Source: Cephalopachus bancanus (taxonomy: Eukaryota > Chordata > Mammalia > Primates > Tarsiidae). From it: a stretch of 64,000 bases of DNA. The translations under genes were made by a program, and so were the position numbers. Numbering within the stretch: position 1 is the stretch's first letter; the number at the start of each line of letters is the position of its first letter. The stretch lies in NCBI GenBank assembly GCA_027257055.1, contig JAPVLO010000056.1:8677001-8741000 (forward strand), in the 5' to 3' direction. The notes under the pieces were generated by a model. The model had not been told where the DNA came from. It did no database searches and saw nothing but the letters and a program-made list of their open reading frames with translations. Shown piece after piece: positions 31,729-43,019 of the stretch.

Positions 31729-31997
31729 TAATCCTGCACCTTTGGGAGGCTGAGGTGAGTGGATTGCCTGAGCCCGCGGGTTCGAGACCCACCTGGCCAG
31801 CTTGGCCAGACCTCATCTCTACAATAAATCAAAAAATTAGCCGGGCGTGGTAGCGTGCGTCTGTAGTTCCAGCTACTTGGAAGGCTGAGGCAGAAGGTTC
31901 GCCGGAGCCCAGCAGGTCAAGGCTGCGGTGGCCGGGAGCAGCCACTGCACTCCAGTCTGGGCGACAGAGTGAGACTCCAACTCAAAAAAAAAAAAAA
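31729..31997 (+). repeat. Young-type Alu, slightly 5' truncated, perfect TSD
   Basis: Starts at 'taatcctgcacctttgggag', so about the first 20-25 bp are missing. The rest carries the young signature. 'aaaaggtaaatttt' at 31715-31728 and 31998-32011 is a perfect 14-bp TSD. Confidence 0.95.
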
Positions 31998-32079
31998 AAA
32001 AGGTAAATTTTGATCAAAGAATTCTAGCAGTGAAAAAAAACCTCAGAAGCCATCAAAATTAAACCTTCATTTCTCAGGA

Positions 32080-32140
32080 AAAAAAACTGAGATGACACAA
32101 TGTGATTTACCCAGAAGCACAGCCAAGGCACAAGACTTCG
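32080..32140 (-). repeat. MIR fragment
   Basis: 'aactgagatgacacaatgtg' followed by 'atttacccagaagcacagcc' is a degraded reverse MIR core. Confidence 0.45.
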
Positions 32141-32146
32141 CATGTC

Positions 32147-32375
32147 ACCAAATAAATTACATATTACACAGGCACATGATTATGTATGCCACCAGCTACG
32201 TTAAATATTAAATAGGCTCGTGGTTAAGTATGCCACCAAATAAGTTAAAAATTACATAGGCACATGATTAAGCAAGCTACCAAATAAATTATATATTACA
32301 TAGGCACGTGATTATATATGCCACCAAATAAGGTGAATATTACATAGATGCACGAATGCCACCAAGTAAGTCACT
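32147..32375. repeat. 44-bp tandem repeat (minisatellite), about 5 units
   Basis: Units start at 32147, 32191, 32235 and 32279, each exactly 44 bp, then a 38-bp unit at 32323 and a partial unit at 32361. Each begins 'accaaataa' or a variant and ends 'tatgcc' or similar, with 'ataggcac(a/g)tgatta' in the middle. Units differ by several substitutions. It ends about 100 bp before the Tigger1 element. Confidence 0.95.
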
Positions 32376-32471
32376 GTAAATTTGGCTCAAATAGTGCATT
32401 TAGAACATCATTCACTGCAAACACTGACATCTACACAAAAATGTCAGGGCTTGATATGAGCGCGAACTCTA

Positions 32472-34830
32472 CAGACACACCTGGGAAAGGTCGCAGCGCT
32501 GGCTGCAAACCACTACAGTAAAGAAAAGATCACAATAAAGCAAGTCACTAGAATTCTTTGGTTTCCCAGTGCATATAAAAGCTATGCTTACACCATACTA
32601 TAGCCTAGGAAGTGTGCAATAGCAGTATGTCTAAGAAAACAGTGCATGTATCTTAATTTTAAAATACTTTATGATAAAAAGTGCTCATGATCATCAGAGC
32701 CTTCGGCGTGTGGTAGTCTTTCCGCAGGTGGGGGGTCTTGTCTTGATGTTGATGGCTGCTGAGTGATCAGGACGGCAGTTGCAGAAGGTTGGTGAGACTG
32801 TGGCAATTTCTTAAAATGACACAACAATGATGTCTGCTGCATTAACTCTTCCTTTCATGAGAGATTTCTCTGTAGCACGTGATGCTGTTTGACTGCATTT
32901 CACCCACCGTAGAACTTCTGTCAAAATTAGAGTCAACCCTCTCAAAGGCTGCCAAGGCTTTGTCAACTTAAGTGTACGTAATATTCTAAATCCTTTGTTG
33001 TCATTTCACCAACGTTCACAGCAACCTCACCGGAAGTGGATTCCATCTCAAGAAACCCCTTTCTTCGCTCACCAGTAAGAAGCAGCTCCTTGTCCACAGA
33101 GGTTTGATCATGAGATGGCAGCAGTGCGTTCACATCAACAGGCTCCATTTCTATTTCTCTTGCTCTTCCCACCACATCTGCGGTTCCATCCTCCATGAAA
33201 TCTGGAACCTCTCAAGGTCGTCCATGAGGGTTAGAATGTTCTTCCAAACGCCTGTTGATGATATTTTTCCCTGTCATGAATCACAAATGTACCTAAAGGA
33301 CGAATGCCTTCCCGAAGATTTTCAATTGTACGTTGCCCAGATCCACCACTACCTGAGGCAACTGTAGCCTTAAGTTGCTGTTAATTTGACTGTAGTCTTA
33401 AATTAAAAGACTTGAAAGTCAAGATCACTCCTTGATCCATAGGCTGCAGAGTGGGTGTTGTGTTCAACAGGCATGAAAACAGCATTCATCTCCTTGTACA
33501 CCTTCGTCAGAGCTCTTAGGTGACCAGGTGCGTTGTCAATGGGCAGTAATCTTTTGAAAGGGATCTGAGCAGTCTTAACAGTGTGCTTAAAACATTCAGT
33601 AAAGCATGCTGGAAGATAGCTATGTTGTCATCCAGCTATTGTTACATTTCTAAGAATATAGGCAGGATAGATTGATTATCATTCTTAAGGGCCCTAGGAA
33701 TTCTGGAATGGTAAATGAGCATTGGCTTCAACTTAAAGTCACTAGCTACCTCGGTCCCTAACAAGAAAGCCAGCCTGTGCTTTGAGGCTTTGAAGCCAGG
33801 AATTGACTTCCCCTTTCTAGATATTAAAAGCCCTAGTCTCCTCTCTAGCTATGAAAGTCCTCTATAAGCTGAACCCTTTCTTCCAGTAGAAGGCTCTTTT
33901 ATCTATATTGAAAAATCTGTTCATCAGTGATCTTTGCCAGCTCTTCTGCATAACTTGCTGAAGCTTCCCCATCAGCACATGCTGCTTCACCTTGCACTTT
34001 TGTTATGGAGACGCCGTCTTTCCTTAAACCTCATGAACCAACCTCTGCTAGCTCCCAACTTTTCTTCTGCAACTTTCTCACCTCTCTCAGCCTTCATAGA
34101 ATGGAAGAGTTAGAGCCTTGCTCTGATTAGGTTTGGCTTAGGCAATATTGTGGCCGGTTTGATCTTCTGTCCAGACCCACCAAACTTTTTCTCTGTATCC
34201 ACACTAAGGCTGTTTCACGTTATCATCATTCGTGTGTTCACTGGAGTCGCACTTTTAGTTTCCTTTAAGAACTTTTCCTTTGCATTCTCAGCTTGGCTAC
34301 CTGTTTGGTGCAAGAGGCCTACGTTTTGGCCTATCTAAGCTTAAACATTTTTCTTAAACAGTTTCGATTTAGAGTGAGAGAAATTTTTCTTTCATTTGAA
34401 CATCTGTGGGAGTATTCATTGGTCTAATTTCAGCATTGTTGTAGCTCAGTGACTAGGAAGGCCTGAGGAGAGGGAGAGACACAGGGTAATGGCTGGGTGG
34501 TGGAACAGTCAGGACATGCCCAACATTTATGGATTAAGTTCTCTGTCTTACATAGGTGTGGCTTTTCATGCCCCAAGGCAATTAAAATGGTGACATCAAA
34601 GATTACGGATCACAGATCACCATAACAGATATAATAATAATGAAAGAATTTGAAATATTGCTAGAATTCCCAAAATGTGACACAGAGACATGAAGTAAGC
34701 ACACGCTATGAGAAAAATGCTGCCGATAGACTTACTCTATTCAGGGTAGCCACAAAATTTCAACTTGTAAAACCACGATATCTGCACAGTGCAATAAAAT
34801 GGAGTGCCATAAAATGAGGGTGTACGCATG
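32472..34830 (-). mobile_element. Tigger1 DNA transposon (pogo/Tc1-mariner), near full length
   Basis: Both ends are recognisable: the left end has 'cacaataaagcaagtcac', and the right end read in reverse gives 'cattttattgcactgtgcag'. TA dinucleotides flank it (32470-32471, 34831-34832), as expected for this superfamily. At about 2.36 kb it is close to the roughly 2.4-kb family length. The minus strand contains decayed transposase sequence across its length. Inactive. Confidence 0.9.
32750..34410 (-). pseudogene. Tigger1 transposase remnant
   Basis: On the minus strand an open piece at 32963-33196 encodes a Tigger-type C-terminal part (with 'FLEMESTSGEVAVNVGEM'). Segments further right correspond to the DDE region ('gacaatgcacctggtcacc' in reverse, near 33520) and the N-terminal CENP-B-like DNA-binding domain (about 34080-34330). 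Stops and frameshifts break the frame many times, so no enzyme can be made. Confidence 0.85.
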
Positions 34831-34832
34831 TA

Positions 34833-35480
34833 TTAGAAATCAGGGGAAATCCTCCCATTTCGTTCCACACTGGCCTCTCACACACCAGCCCCTGTGCTGG
34901 GCACCGGGACACAGACATGAGGAGATCTTAGTCTAGGCTTTGCCCAGTAATAAAAATAATACAACTGCTTATGACGTTTAAGTAGTTTCTCAACATTCAG
35001 TTCTGAAGACCTACAGAAAGCCCAAGAGTCATCTAAATAGTTTATATGTACACTAAGACACAGGCTAAGCCGAGCATGGCAAAGCTCAGCTCCATAAGTA
35101 CAAGGTGACTATGTCTGAGCCATGATCCTCTTGGAGGAGGGAATGGAAACAAAAACACTTAGATCAAGATGCTCACCCCAAGCAACAATCTACCCAAGAA
35201 GATGTCGAACCACCTTGTGTTTCTGTTCCCAAATAGCCAGTTAAGCAGGATTCCCTACAGACCTTTCCTGGTCACACTAGGCAAGCATCAGAAAAGTATG
35301 AAATCAATCATGTTTGCGTATACAAAGAAATTCAGAGAATAGAAAGTGAAATAATTCAACAAATCTATGAGATGGAAAGCGAATGTTTTAGTCTGTATGT
35401 ATCAATCTGTAAACTCAACCAGTGCAATTTCCTGGTGAGCAAATTTAGAGGATTTCAGGGTTTGTTTGCCGAAGGTCACA
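34833..35480. repeat. Mostly unique, with an L2 fragment at 34860-34960
   Basis: 'ccagcccctgtgctgggcac' followed by 'cgggacacagacatgagg' resembles an L2 end. The remainder is unrecognised. Confidence 0.4.
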
Positions 35481-35483
35481 CAC

Positions 35484-35786
35484 ATTTGTTTTGTTTTGTT
35501 TTATAGCTGTGGTCTTACTCTGTCACCAGGCTGGAATGCAGTGGCACAATCCCAGCTCACTTGCAGCCTTGATCTCTTGGGCTCAGGCAATCCTGCCGCC
35601 TCAGCCTCCCAAGTAGCTGGGACTACAGGCACATGCACCACCATGCCTGGCTAATTTTTTATTTTATTGTTGAGATGAGGTCTCACCAAGTTGCCTGGGT
35701 GGGTCTTGAACCCACGGGCTCAGGCAATCTACTCGCCTCAGCTTCCCAAAGTGCTGGGATGACAGGCTGAGTCACCGAGCCTGGCC
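35484..35786 (-). repeat. Young-type Alu
   Basis: Reverse dimer with a (GTTTT)n tail, 'gtgggtcttgaacccacggg' and 'gacaggctgagtcaccgagc'. It has the young left-arm signature. Confidence 0.9.
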
Positions 35787-36010
35787 ACAATGTCATTTTA
35801 AACAGGTAAACTCTGAGCTTTCCTGAGGAGGGTAAGTTTTCTGTTTTATAACCCTTTGTTATAATAACATAACCATTACTATTATATAAAGGTGTTCTGT
35901 CACACTTTTTTCTTTCAGTTGTATACCATTTTTTATACTATTTACTGAAGAAAATTTTTCTCTTAAAGCAGCACAAACCAACATGTAAAACAGTGTTAAA
36001 CATAGTTCTG

Positions 36011-36122
36011 GGCCAGACGCAGTGGCTCAGCACTTTGGGAAGCCGAAGTGAGAGGATTGCCTGAGCCTGGGGGTTCGATCCCAACCTGGGCAACTTGGTA
36101 AGACCTCGTCTCTACAATAAAT

Positions 36123-36153
<31 letters not shown>

Positions 36154-36317
36154 CAGGTGTGGTGGTGTGCGTCTGAGTTCCAGCTATTTGGAAGGCTGAG
36201 GCAGGAGGATCACCTAAACCCAGCAGGTCAAGGCTGCGGTGGCCGTGAGCGTGCCACTGCACTACACCTGGAAGACAGAGTGAGACTCCAACTCAAAACA
36301 AAAAATTAAAAATTAAA
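36011..36317 (+). repeat. Alu with (CA)n in the linker
   Basis: Young-type Alu with a left-arm deletion ('ggctcagcactttgggaagc' joins directly). The inter-arm A-rich linker has become a pure CA microsatellite (about 36122-36149). TSD 'atagttctg' at 36002-36010 and 36318-36326. Confidence 0.95.
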
Positions 36318-36412
36318 ATAGTTCTGCATTTTAGAAGAGCCACATCCTTTCATAGAATGAAATAGTATTACCCTACTCCTTCTTAAAATACCAACTATTA
36401 GGATTCCAGTTA

Positions 36413-36750
36413 CAGTCATGTACCATATAATGTTTAGGTCAACAACAGACTGCATATATTACTGTAGTCACATAAGATTATAATGGAGCTGCCCTGTACA
36501 GATGTACCATTAAAAAAATCTTTTAGACAACATTTTACTGTATATTTTCTATGTTTGGCTATGTCTAGGTACACAAATATTTACCATTTATGTTACAGTT
36601 GCCCCTGGTATTTATTACAGTTACCTGCTGTACAGCTTTCTTTGTAGCCTAGGAGAAACAGGTTACACCATATAATTATACCAATCATAACAAAAATGTC
36701 TAACAATGCATTTCTTAGAATGTGTGCCAGTGTTAGGCGATGCATGACAA
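36413..36750 (+). mobile_element. Tigger-type MITE, internally deleted
   Basis: Starts 'cagtcatgtaccatataatg' and ends 'ttaggcgatgcatgacaa', which are inverted ends, flanked by TA (36411-36412, 36751-36752). Internal 'cataagattataatggagct' and 'tagcctaggagaaacaggtt' belong to a known Tigger-related family (Tigger3/4-like; exact name unsure). At 338 bp it has no coding part. Confidence 0.85.
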
Positions 36751-37084
36751 TACTTTTTAGATTTTCACTACAGATGTGAGGTAGAGATTAAAGGAATTAA
36801 TCCTTATTATTCTGGCAGAGAAATAGTCATCAAAGTTTGTTGGACTTCGATATGGCAGCCCTAGGTCCACAATTCAAGTCAACAAACATTCTTGAGTGAT
36901 CACTATGTCCAGTGGTAAATTTAAAAATGGATAAAAGAGAGTATACGCCCACATAAACTCTTTACGGTTCCAGTGAAAATAAAATGGATATGACAGCATA
37001 TATTACTAAAACTTAGTAAGACAATGGTATACCAAGGGCAGGAAGGAGAGTAGGAATGGTCTATCCAGGTGGGTTCTATGAACA

Positions 37085-37310
37085 TTTAGACCCTTACTCG
37101 TCAATGTACGGCCTGTGGACCAGTAGAACTGGGGCTCCTGGAAGCTTGATAGAAAAGCAGAAACCACTTTGGGGAACACTGCGATAGACCCTTACTACTC
37201 CCGAGGTGTCCTGGGACCAGTAGCTTTGGCAGCACCTGAATGTTTGCGAGAAGCCCAGCCCCGGACCTACAAAATCAGAATCTGCTTTCCAACAAGATGC
37301 CTGGCTGATT
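37085..37310 (-). mobile_element. MER5A-like copies
   Basis: 'gcctgtggaccagtagaact' and again 'tgggaccagtagctttggca', then 'ctacaaaatcagaatctgc', resemble reverse MER5A. Possibly two tandem or duplicated fragments. Confidence 0.6.
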
Positions 37311-37482
37311 CATGCATACTCTGAAGGAGAGAAGTCCCATTTAAGGGGATGTTTGCTAGGCCTCTGCTGAGCCACAAAAAGGAAGTAAGTGGGTGAGAAG
37401 ATGGCTGAGGTTGGGGAAAACGAAGACACACCAGGGCATGAGGGAACAGCATGAGCAAAGTCATCAAGTTTTAAAACGTCAG

Positions 37483-37768
37483 CCCTGGCGCGATGGCTCA
37501 CACCTATCATCCCAGCACTTTGGGAAGCCATGGCAGGACAGCTTGAGACCAGCAGTTCAAGACCAGCCTCAGCAACATGAGAGACCCTGTCGCTACCAAA
37601 AAACCCCAGAAAATTAGTCAGGCACGGTGGTGGGTGCCTGTAGTCCCAGCTACTCAGGAGACTAAAGTGGGAGGATCACCTGAGCTCTGGAGGTCGAAGC
37701 TGCAGTGAGCTATGATTGTGCCACTGCACTCCAGCCTGGGCAACAGAGCAAGACCCTGCTTGTAAAAA
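37483..37768 (+). repeat. AluJ-like SINE
   Basis: Older Alu: 'gcgatggctcacacctatca', 'aacatgagagaccctgtcgc', and right arm 'tgcagtgagctatgattgtg'. Its 3' tail leads into GATA repeats. Confidence 0.9.
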
Positions 37769-37777
37769 TAAATGGAT

Positions 37778-37862
37778 AGGTAGATAGATAGATAGATAGA
37801 TGATAGATAGATAGATGATACGTAAATAAATACATACATAAATAGATAAATAAGTAAATAAG
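37778..37862. repeat. (GATA)n-type microsatellite
   Basis: Runs of 'gatagata' with 'taaataaataca' variants follow the AluJ tail, likely grown from it. Confidence 0.9.
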
Positions 37863-37874
37863 CAGCAGCTAAGT

Positions 37875-38040
37875 TTTACTGAGTCAGGTAAGTGCTCTAT
37901 GCTTTCTGTGCATTCATCTCTTGATGTCCACAGTCACCTTGGGTTTTTATTACAATAGACACAGGGATAGAAATGTGGATAACTAACCTAGCGTCCCACA
38001 TTTAGTAAATGTTGGGGGCAAGGAGGGAATGTAGACACAG
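37875..38040 (-). repeat. MIR
   Basis: 'tctcttgatgtccacagtca' and 'gataactaacctagcgtccc' are degraded reverse MIR. Confidence 0.5.
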
Positions 38041-38074
38041 GATTCTCAAGCATCCTTCGAATACCCCAAGCCTT

Positions 38075-38395
38075 CGCACCTGCGCATAGCAAATTCCCTC
38101 TACACGGAACATTCTTCCTTATGTGTTAAAATCTCATTTATTCTTTCAGATCCAGCTCAAAAGTCATCTCCCTCCCAGTTTCCCCCACCATTGACCGCAT
38201 GCTCTGAGAGTCTCCCCTCACTTTTAGACCATGTTGATTGAATTCACCATAGTCTGGCTTATTGGGTGCCTGTCTGTCCCCTCCTTGTCCCCAAATAGAA
38301 CGTGATATTTTGGGGAGCAGAGGTATGTCTCACTAATCTTGGTCTCACCAGTGCCTAGTTTGGTGCCTAATGCCCGGTAAACACAAGTCCAGATT
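38075..38395 (+). repeat. L2
   Basis: 'cctctacacggaacattctt', 'cagctcaaaagtcatctccc', 'ggagcagaggtatgtctcac' and 'gtgcctagtttggtgcctaa' follow L2 order. Confidence 0.8.
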
Positions 38396-38409
38396 TATTG
38401 AAGACAGGG

Positions 38410-38620
38410 GTGTTGACCCTGGCTGCCTTCCTTACTAGCTATAGGACCAGTCTAAGCGACGGAGTGAGACTCCAACTCAACCCTTTGAACTGCAGCAGTC
38501 TCATCTGAAAATGGTGATAATGAAGTCTACTCTTAAGGTTGTGATGAAGGTGAAAAGAGATGAGATATGTAAAAATGCCAAGTACAGGGCACAGAGTAAG
38601 TACATGGTAAACATCTTCTA
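38410..38620 (+). repeat. MIR with an embedded Alu tail fragment
   Basis: 'cttccttactagctatagga', then after the Alu piece 'agtctcatctgaaaatggtg' and 'gtaaaaatgccaagtacagg'. MIR order is kept on either side of 38447-38480. Confidence 0.7.
38447..38480 (+). repeat. 34-bp Alu 3'-end fragment
   Basis: 'ccagtctaagcgacggagtg' followed by 'agactccaactcaa' is the extreme 3' end of the young-type Alu. It sits inside MIR and replaces about 17 bp of it. No A tail beyond two A and no TSD are visible. Confidence 0.85.
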
Positions 38621-38632
38621 AGAAATAGAATA

Positions 38633-38920
38633 AGCCGGGCTTGGTGGCTCAGCCTGTAATCCTGCGCCTTTGGGAGGCTGAGGTGAGTGGATTGCCTGAG
38701 CCCGCGGGTTCGAGACCCGCCTGGGCAGCGAGACCTCATCTCTACGATAAAATAAAAAAATCAGCCAGGTGTGGTAGCACATGCCTGTAATTCCGGCTAC
38801 TTGGAAGGCTGAGGGGGAAGGATCGCCGGAGCCCAGAAGGTCGAGGCTGCGGTGGCCAGGAGCGGCCACTGCACTCCAGTCTGAGCGACGGAGTGAGACT
38901 CCAATTCAAAAAAAAAAAAA
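38633..38920 (+). repeat. Young-type Alu with perfect TSD
   Basis: Full dimer, 'cccgcgggttcgagacccgc', ending 'actccaattcaaaa'. 'aagaaatagaata' at 38620-38632 and 38921-38933 is a perfect 13-bp TSD. Confidence 0.97.
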
Positions 38921-38964
38921 AAGAAATAGAATACATGAGTAAGGTGACCAGTGGAAAAGCAAAC

Positions 38965-39160
38965 AGTAACAATACCGACTGCCACGTATTGAGTAAGTGC
39001 CAGGCATGATTTGGGGTAGACGATATACACCACCTCCTCGTTCTTCAAATGCTACCTGTTGTTATCATTATCATCACTTTTTTTTTAATGAGTAAACTGA
39101 GGTCTATACAAGTTAAGAAGTTTCTCGAAGGTCAAGAGGAGAGCCAGGTTGAGACACTGA
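38965..39160 (-). repeat. MIR
   Basis: 'gtaagtgccaggcatgattt' and 'atgagtaaactgaggtctat' plus 'aggtcaagaggagagccagg' are reverse MIR. Confidence 0.65.
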
Positions 39161-39339
39161 TCCAAGTGAGTCCAAAATCTAAGCTTCCAGGGAAAACCAA
39201 AGCCCACAACATTTTGTATCTCCCTGCTGGTATGGCAGCCGTTCCAAATGTCACATCACCCACCATACGTTTAACCTCCAGACATAGACGTGTTTTATCA
39301 AATTTGCACCAAAGCCTCAAAAAATCTGAGCACATTTAA

Positions 39340-40160
39340 AATTACATCCCTTCATCCTAGGAAAATACAGCTGTCAGCAGTCACATGAGATTTGGCTGTT
39401 TTTCATGAAATACAAGCTGTGTTCATGGGAGTCATGTTTAAAGCTGTTCGTTGCTGTAAAGCATGGTGTGTGTATCTAAAACATTCAGGGGCATACTTCT
39501 CATGGTCAATGAAATGTTTACAGATGGGTATGTTAATAAGAACGAAAACTGTATGCAAAGTATGAGTGATATTCTTTTGATGTCAGCTACATGGAGTCCT
39601 TCCTGTTACAGTAGCTAGGTTTTTTTTTTTTTTTTTTTTGGAGATTAGATTACAAAATTGGGAAGTGTTTTTCCTTACTGTATACTGTTTTGGATTCTCA
39701 GTTATAAGAGAAATGAATTTAGAAGTTAAAAAAAATCAAATTATTTATCTTAGTGTTCCCAGAAGTTTGCAAACTGCTGAGCAATGTGATGCTTTGCCCT
39801 GCATTCTCCTCCTTGAGTCTATCTGGGTAAATTAATTACAAGACAATCCTTAGGAATTAAGAGTATTTTAAGTTCAGAGGCATCTGCTTAGAGACTTCTA
39901 ATACCGCTAAATAGTCCCTTTGGAAATGCACTCATTAGTATGAGTGGTATAATTTTCATTTCCGCTGGCACCGTGGCGTATGACTTCTTCAGTTTCAGCT
40001 ACCCTCTGAGTGACCTGTCAAGGGCATAAACCACTCTGAAGATGTTCCAGCACCATGTGTGCCTTTCCTGTAGGTATATGGGATTGGCTTGATTTGCTCC
40101 ATGTAAAGGAAAAATTTAGGAGACAATTTTCCCTGGTTTAATGTGATACACTCTCTGTGT
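39340..40160. other. Unique sequence
   Basis: No recognised repeat except a T run at about 39620-39640. The piece 39370-39600 is repeat-free and AT-rich and might be conserved. Confidence 0.3.
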
Positions 40161-40204
<44 letters not shown>

Positions 40205-40218
40205 ACACACACACACAC
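40161..40218. repeat. (CA)n microsatellite
   Basis: About 58 bp of CA with one 'cata' interruption, followed by 'gcatgcatgcactcactcac'. Confidence 0.97.
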
Positions 40219-40259
40219 GCATGCATGCACTCACTCACACTTAGTCTGAGCCTATAATA

Positions 40260-40900
40260 AGCTTACTGGGCAATGGAAGAAAACAAATAAATACCTTCTC
40301 AAATAACAGCTATTCCATATGTCCTGCAGACATGAATTAGGAAAACAATCTATGCTGCGATTAATCCATTATGTAAAATGAAAATGCATTTTTGAGTTGA
40401 ATGCCAATAAGATGCCGGCAGGGGATTGAAGTCGGGGGTGGGAGGGCGTTACTCGGAACACAGAGAACTGAAATTTACATTTTGGATATTTTTTCTTCTC
40501 TCTAACATGAGAATGGGGGCAAATTGTATCACCTGATTTCTCCAAAGTCTCTGTGTTCTGGTCTGGAAGAATTCTGAATCAGGGCACCTTGAAGAGAGTT
40601 GCCCTTTCCCAGACAAAACAGGTGGAAGCAGAGCACGACCAGCTCCTGTGATCACGTCGGTCCTAAACAACATGGCACCATCCTCTGCAAGGACACGGAA
40701 GAGTCACTCCCCACCCAAGCAACCTATCAACAGATCTAGTTTGGAAAGATCAGGTGTGGAGAAAAGAAAACATGAGTTCTTTGAATAAAAGGAAGGCAAA
40801 AATCTTACTTTAAATAATTAGAATTTTCATACGCATATAAATCTGGCATTCAGCTATCCCCAGAAGCAGAGCTGACCCTATGGAATATCACCAGGTCACT
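40260..40900. other. Unique sequence
   Basis: No repeat recognised. 'gcgattaatccattatg' near 40358 is an OTX/PITX-like word in an AT-rich context. Confidence 0.3.
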
Positions 40901-40904
40901 TACT

Positions 40905-41220
40905 TACCAATAATAATAGTAAATGGATGTTTACACAGTGCTCTATTAGTGTCTACAAAGCACATTTGTACATGTTATATCATTTGGTCCTCCTAACAGT
41001 CTGATGACGAAGACAGCATATGCAATTAAGAACATAGACTTTAAAGTCTAATCAATTAGGTTAAAATCCCAGCCCCTTAATGACTACCTGGATCACCTTG
41101 GGAACTTAGTTATCCTCTCTGACGCTGTAATAGGAATAAATTAGATCATACAGGGAAAATATTTTCCCAGTGCTTGGCACTTGATATGCGCACAATAACT
41201 GGGAATAGTAGTAGTTTTTG
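40905..41220. repeat. Two MIR copies, opposite strands
   Basis: 40905-41015 reads as reverse MIR ('catttggtcctcctaacagt'). 41015-41220 reads as forward MIR ('aaaatcccagccccttaatg', 'gatcaccttgggaacttagt', 'cagtgcttggcacttgatat'). Confidence 0.6.
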
Positions 41221-41332
41221 TTGTTCTTATTATTTTTTACTGTACTGTGTTGCCTGCTTCAATGATTTCAGTTACTCACTCTTTCAATCCAGACGTGTAC
41301 TTCTCCAAATGTCTCTTGAAAACCAATTTATG

Positions 41333-41624
41333 GCCGGGTTCAGTGTTTCAGCCTGTCATCCCAGCACTTTGGGAGGCCGAAGCTAGTGGATTACCTGAGC
41401 CCACGGGTTCGAGACCAGCCCAGGCAACTTGGCAAGACTTCATCTCTACAACAAATAAAAATATTGACTGAGTGTGGTAGCGCATGCCTGTAGTTCCGGC
41501 TCCTTGGAAGGTTGAGGTCGAAGGATCACCGGAGCCCAGGAGGTTGACACTGGAGTGGCTGGGATCATGCCACTGCACTCCAGCCTGGGCAACAGAGTGA
41601 GACGCCAACTCAAAAAAAAAAAAA
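41333..41624 (+). repeat. Young-type Alu
   Basis: 'gccgggttcagtgtttcagc', 'gcccacgggttcgagaccag', linker 'caacaaataaaaatattgac', end 'gacgccaactcaaaa'. Several substitutions suggest moderate age. Confidence 0.93.
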
Positions 41625-41754
41625 CCTAATCTACCCAATCTATGAGCCCTCTTAAACAAATATAAGTATTCATTGAATGGATGACTGAATGGAAATAACT
41701 CTATCTCAGGATCAATCAGAAAAAGAATAATTCATTGGGAAGTATCATATTAAC

Positions 41755-41945
41755 AGCAAACATTTATGTCTGAACTCAGCAAGGATCAGGAGTTATTCGT
41801 AGGTCAGCTCACTGAATCTTCATAGCAATCCTGTGAGGTAACTATTGTCTTGTTTTATGGATCACAAAATTAATTAGTCCAGCAAAAGTGACAAAACCTG
41901 GAGTTGATCCTAGGTCCAGTGCTCATTCTTGGCACCTTGACCTCT
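41755..41945 (-). repeat. MIR
   Basis: 'atcttcatagcaatcctgtg' followed by 'aggtaactattgtc' and 'acctggagttgatcctaggt' are reverse MIR. Confidence 0.7.
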
Positions 41946-41949
41946 TGAT

Positions 41950-42535
41950 CTACCATGGGACAAACACATCCTGTCCATTCCCACATGAGCAGACTCCACG
42001 ATTTGAAACACAGTCTCTTTCAAAGTCTAATTCACTTGGCTATTCAGCATGACTTTTAGATGTATATAGCAGTGCCATAGCTGATAACATAATATAAATG
42101 CTAATACAATTAATAAACCCTTATCTACAATATAGTTCAAATCATGACTTGCAATAGAAAAATATAATTGACGTGAACTTCTTTTAGGATGCCGTCTCTC
42201 ATGCTTTCAACCTTCAATATAGCCACTCTCCACACACTGCTCACTGACTTCAAGGAAAAGAAGACAGAGGCCTCAACAAGAAAGAACAAAAAAATGTTAG
42301 AAAAGGAAATACCTTACACCAACTTGGAACTGAGAATTTGTAATTAAAGCCTTTGGGAAAAGAATGGAAGCCCTGCTCAGTGGTTCCAGCTCTGAATCAA
42401 TGCTCTGAGCAGGATATACTCTCTCCTCACCCATCTTATGGGACCGTCCACATCCTCAAGGGCAAGGTGGGCTGTTGCACACCCAGATAAAGCAGGTGAC
42501 TAGGAGGCAGTGGATAAAGCAACTATACATAAACT
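41950..42535. other. Unique sequence
   Basis: Nothing recognised. Confidence 0.3.
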
Positions 42536-42539
42536 CATT

Positions 42540-42900
42540 CTTTCATTCCATCAGTATACTTATAAAGCATCGTCCGCATGTCTGGCATATAGCAAAGGCT
42601 AACGAATGTTAGCCAAATGAATTTAATTCTTCCCATTGCAGTGAACCAGATAAACCAATCTTGACCCTCAAGGAACTTAGAGTCTGCTTTGGATAACAAA
42701 TCTAAAACAAATAATGACACTAATTATCACTTACTTTCAAGTGTAGTAGGTGTTTCAAAAAGAAAATATAGTGTGTTATGAGAGCAAATGATAGATGAGG
42801 ACATCAAGGAAGATGTCCATGAGCAGGTGACATCCAAGCAAAGGAGGGGGAGCTTGATTTAAGCAGAGACGGAGGGCCAAGTCGTTCCAGGTAGAAAAGC
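42540..42900. repeat. L2 remnants
   Basis: 'ttgaccctcaaggaacttag' and 'agagacggagggccaagtcg' followed by 'ttccaggtag' resemble L2 3' blocks. Confidence 0.5.
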
Positions 42901-43019
42901 AGCAAACTCCATCACAGCTTGGACGCTCTGTGAGCTGGTACTACCCTCCTCATGTCTTCTGCGTTTACCAGTCCCCTTCTGTCCCTTTTCTCAGTTCTGC
43001 CGGTGTTATCTACATGACC

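Noticed and set aside
32147..32375. Regular 44-bp repeats resembling a CRISPR array
   Set aside because: There are no alternating conserved repeats and unique spacers; the whole unit repeats. The sequence is a mammalian nuclear genome.
32963..33196. Possible domesticated transposase gene
   Set aside because: The frame is part of Tigger1 and the rest of the transposase is broken by stops and frameshifts, so no selection for coding is evident.
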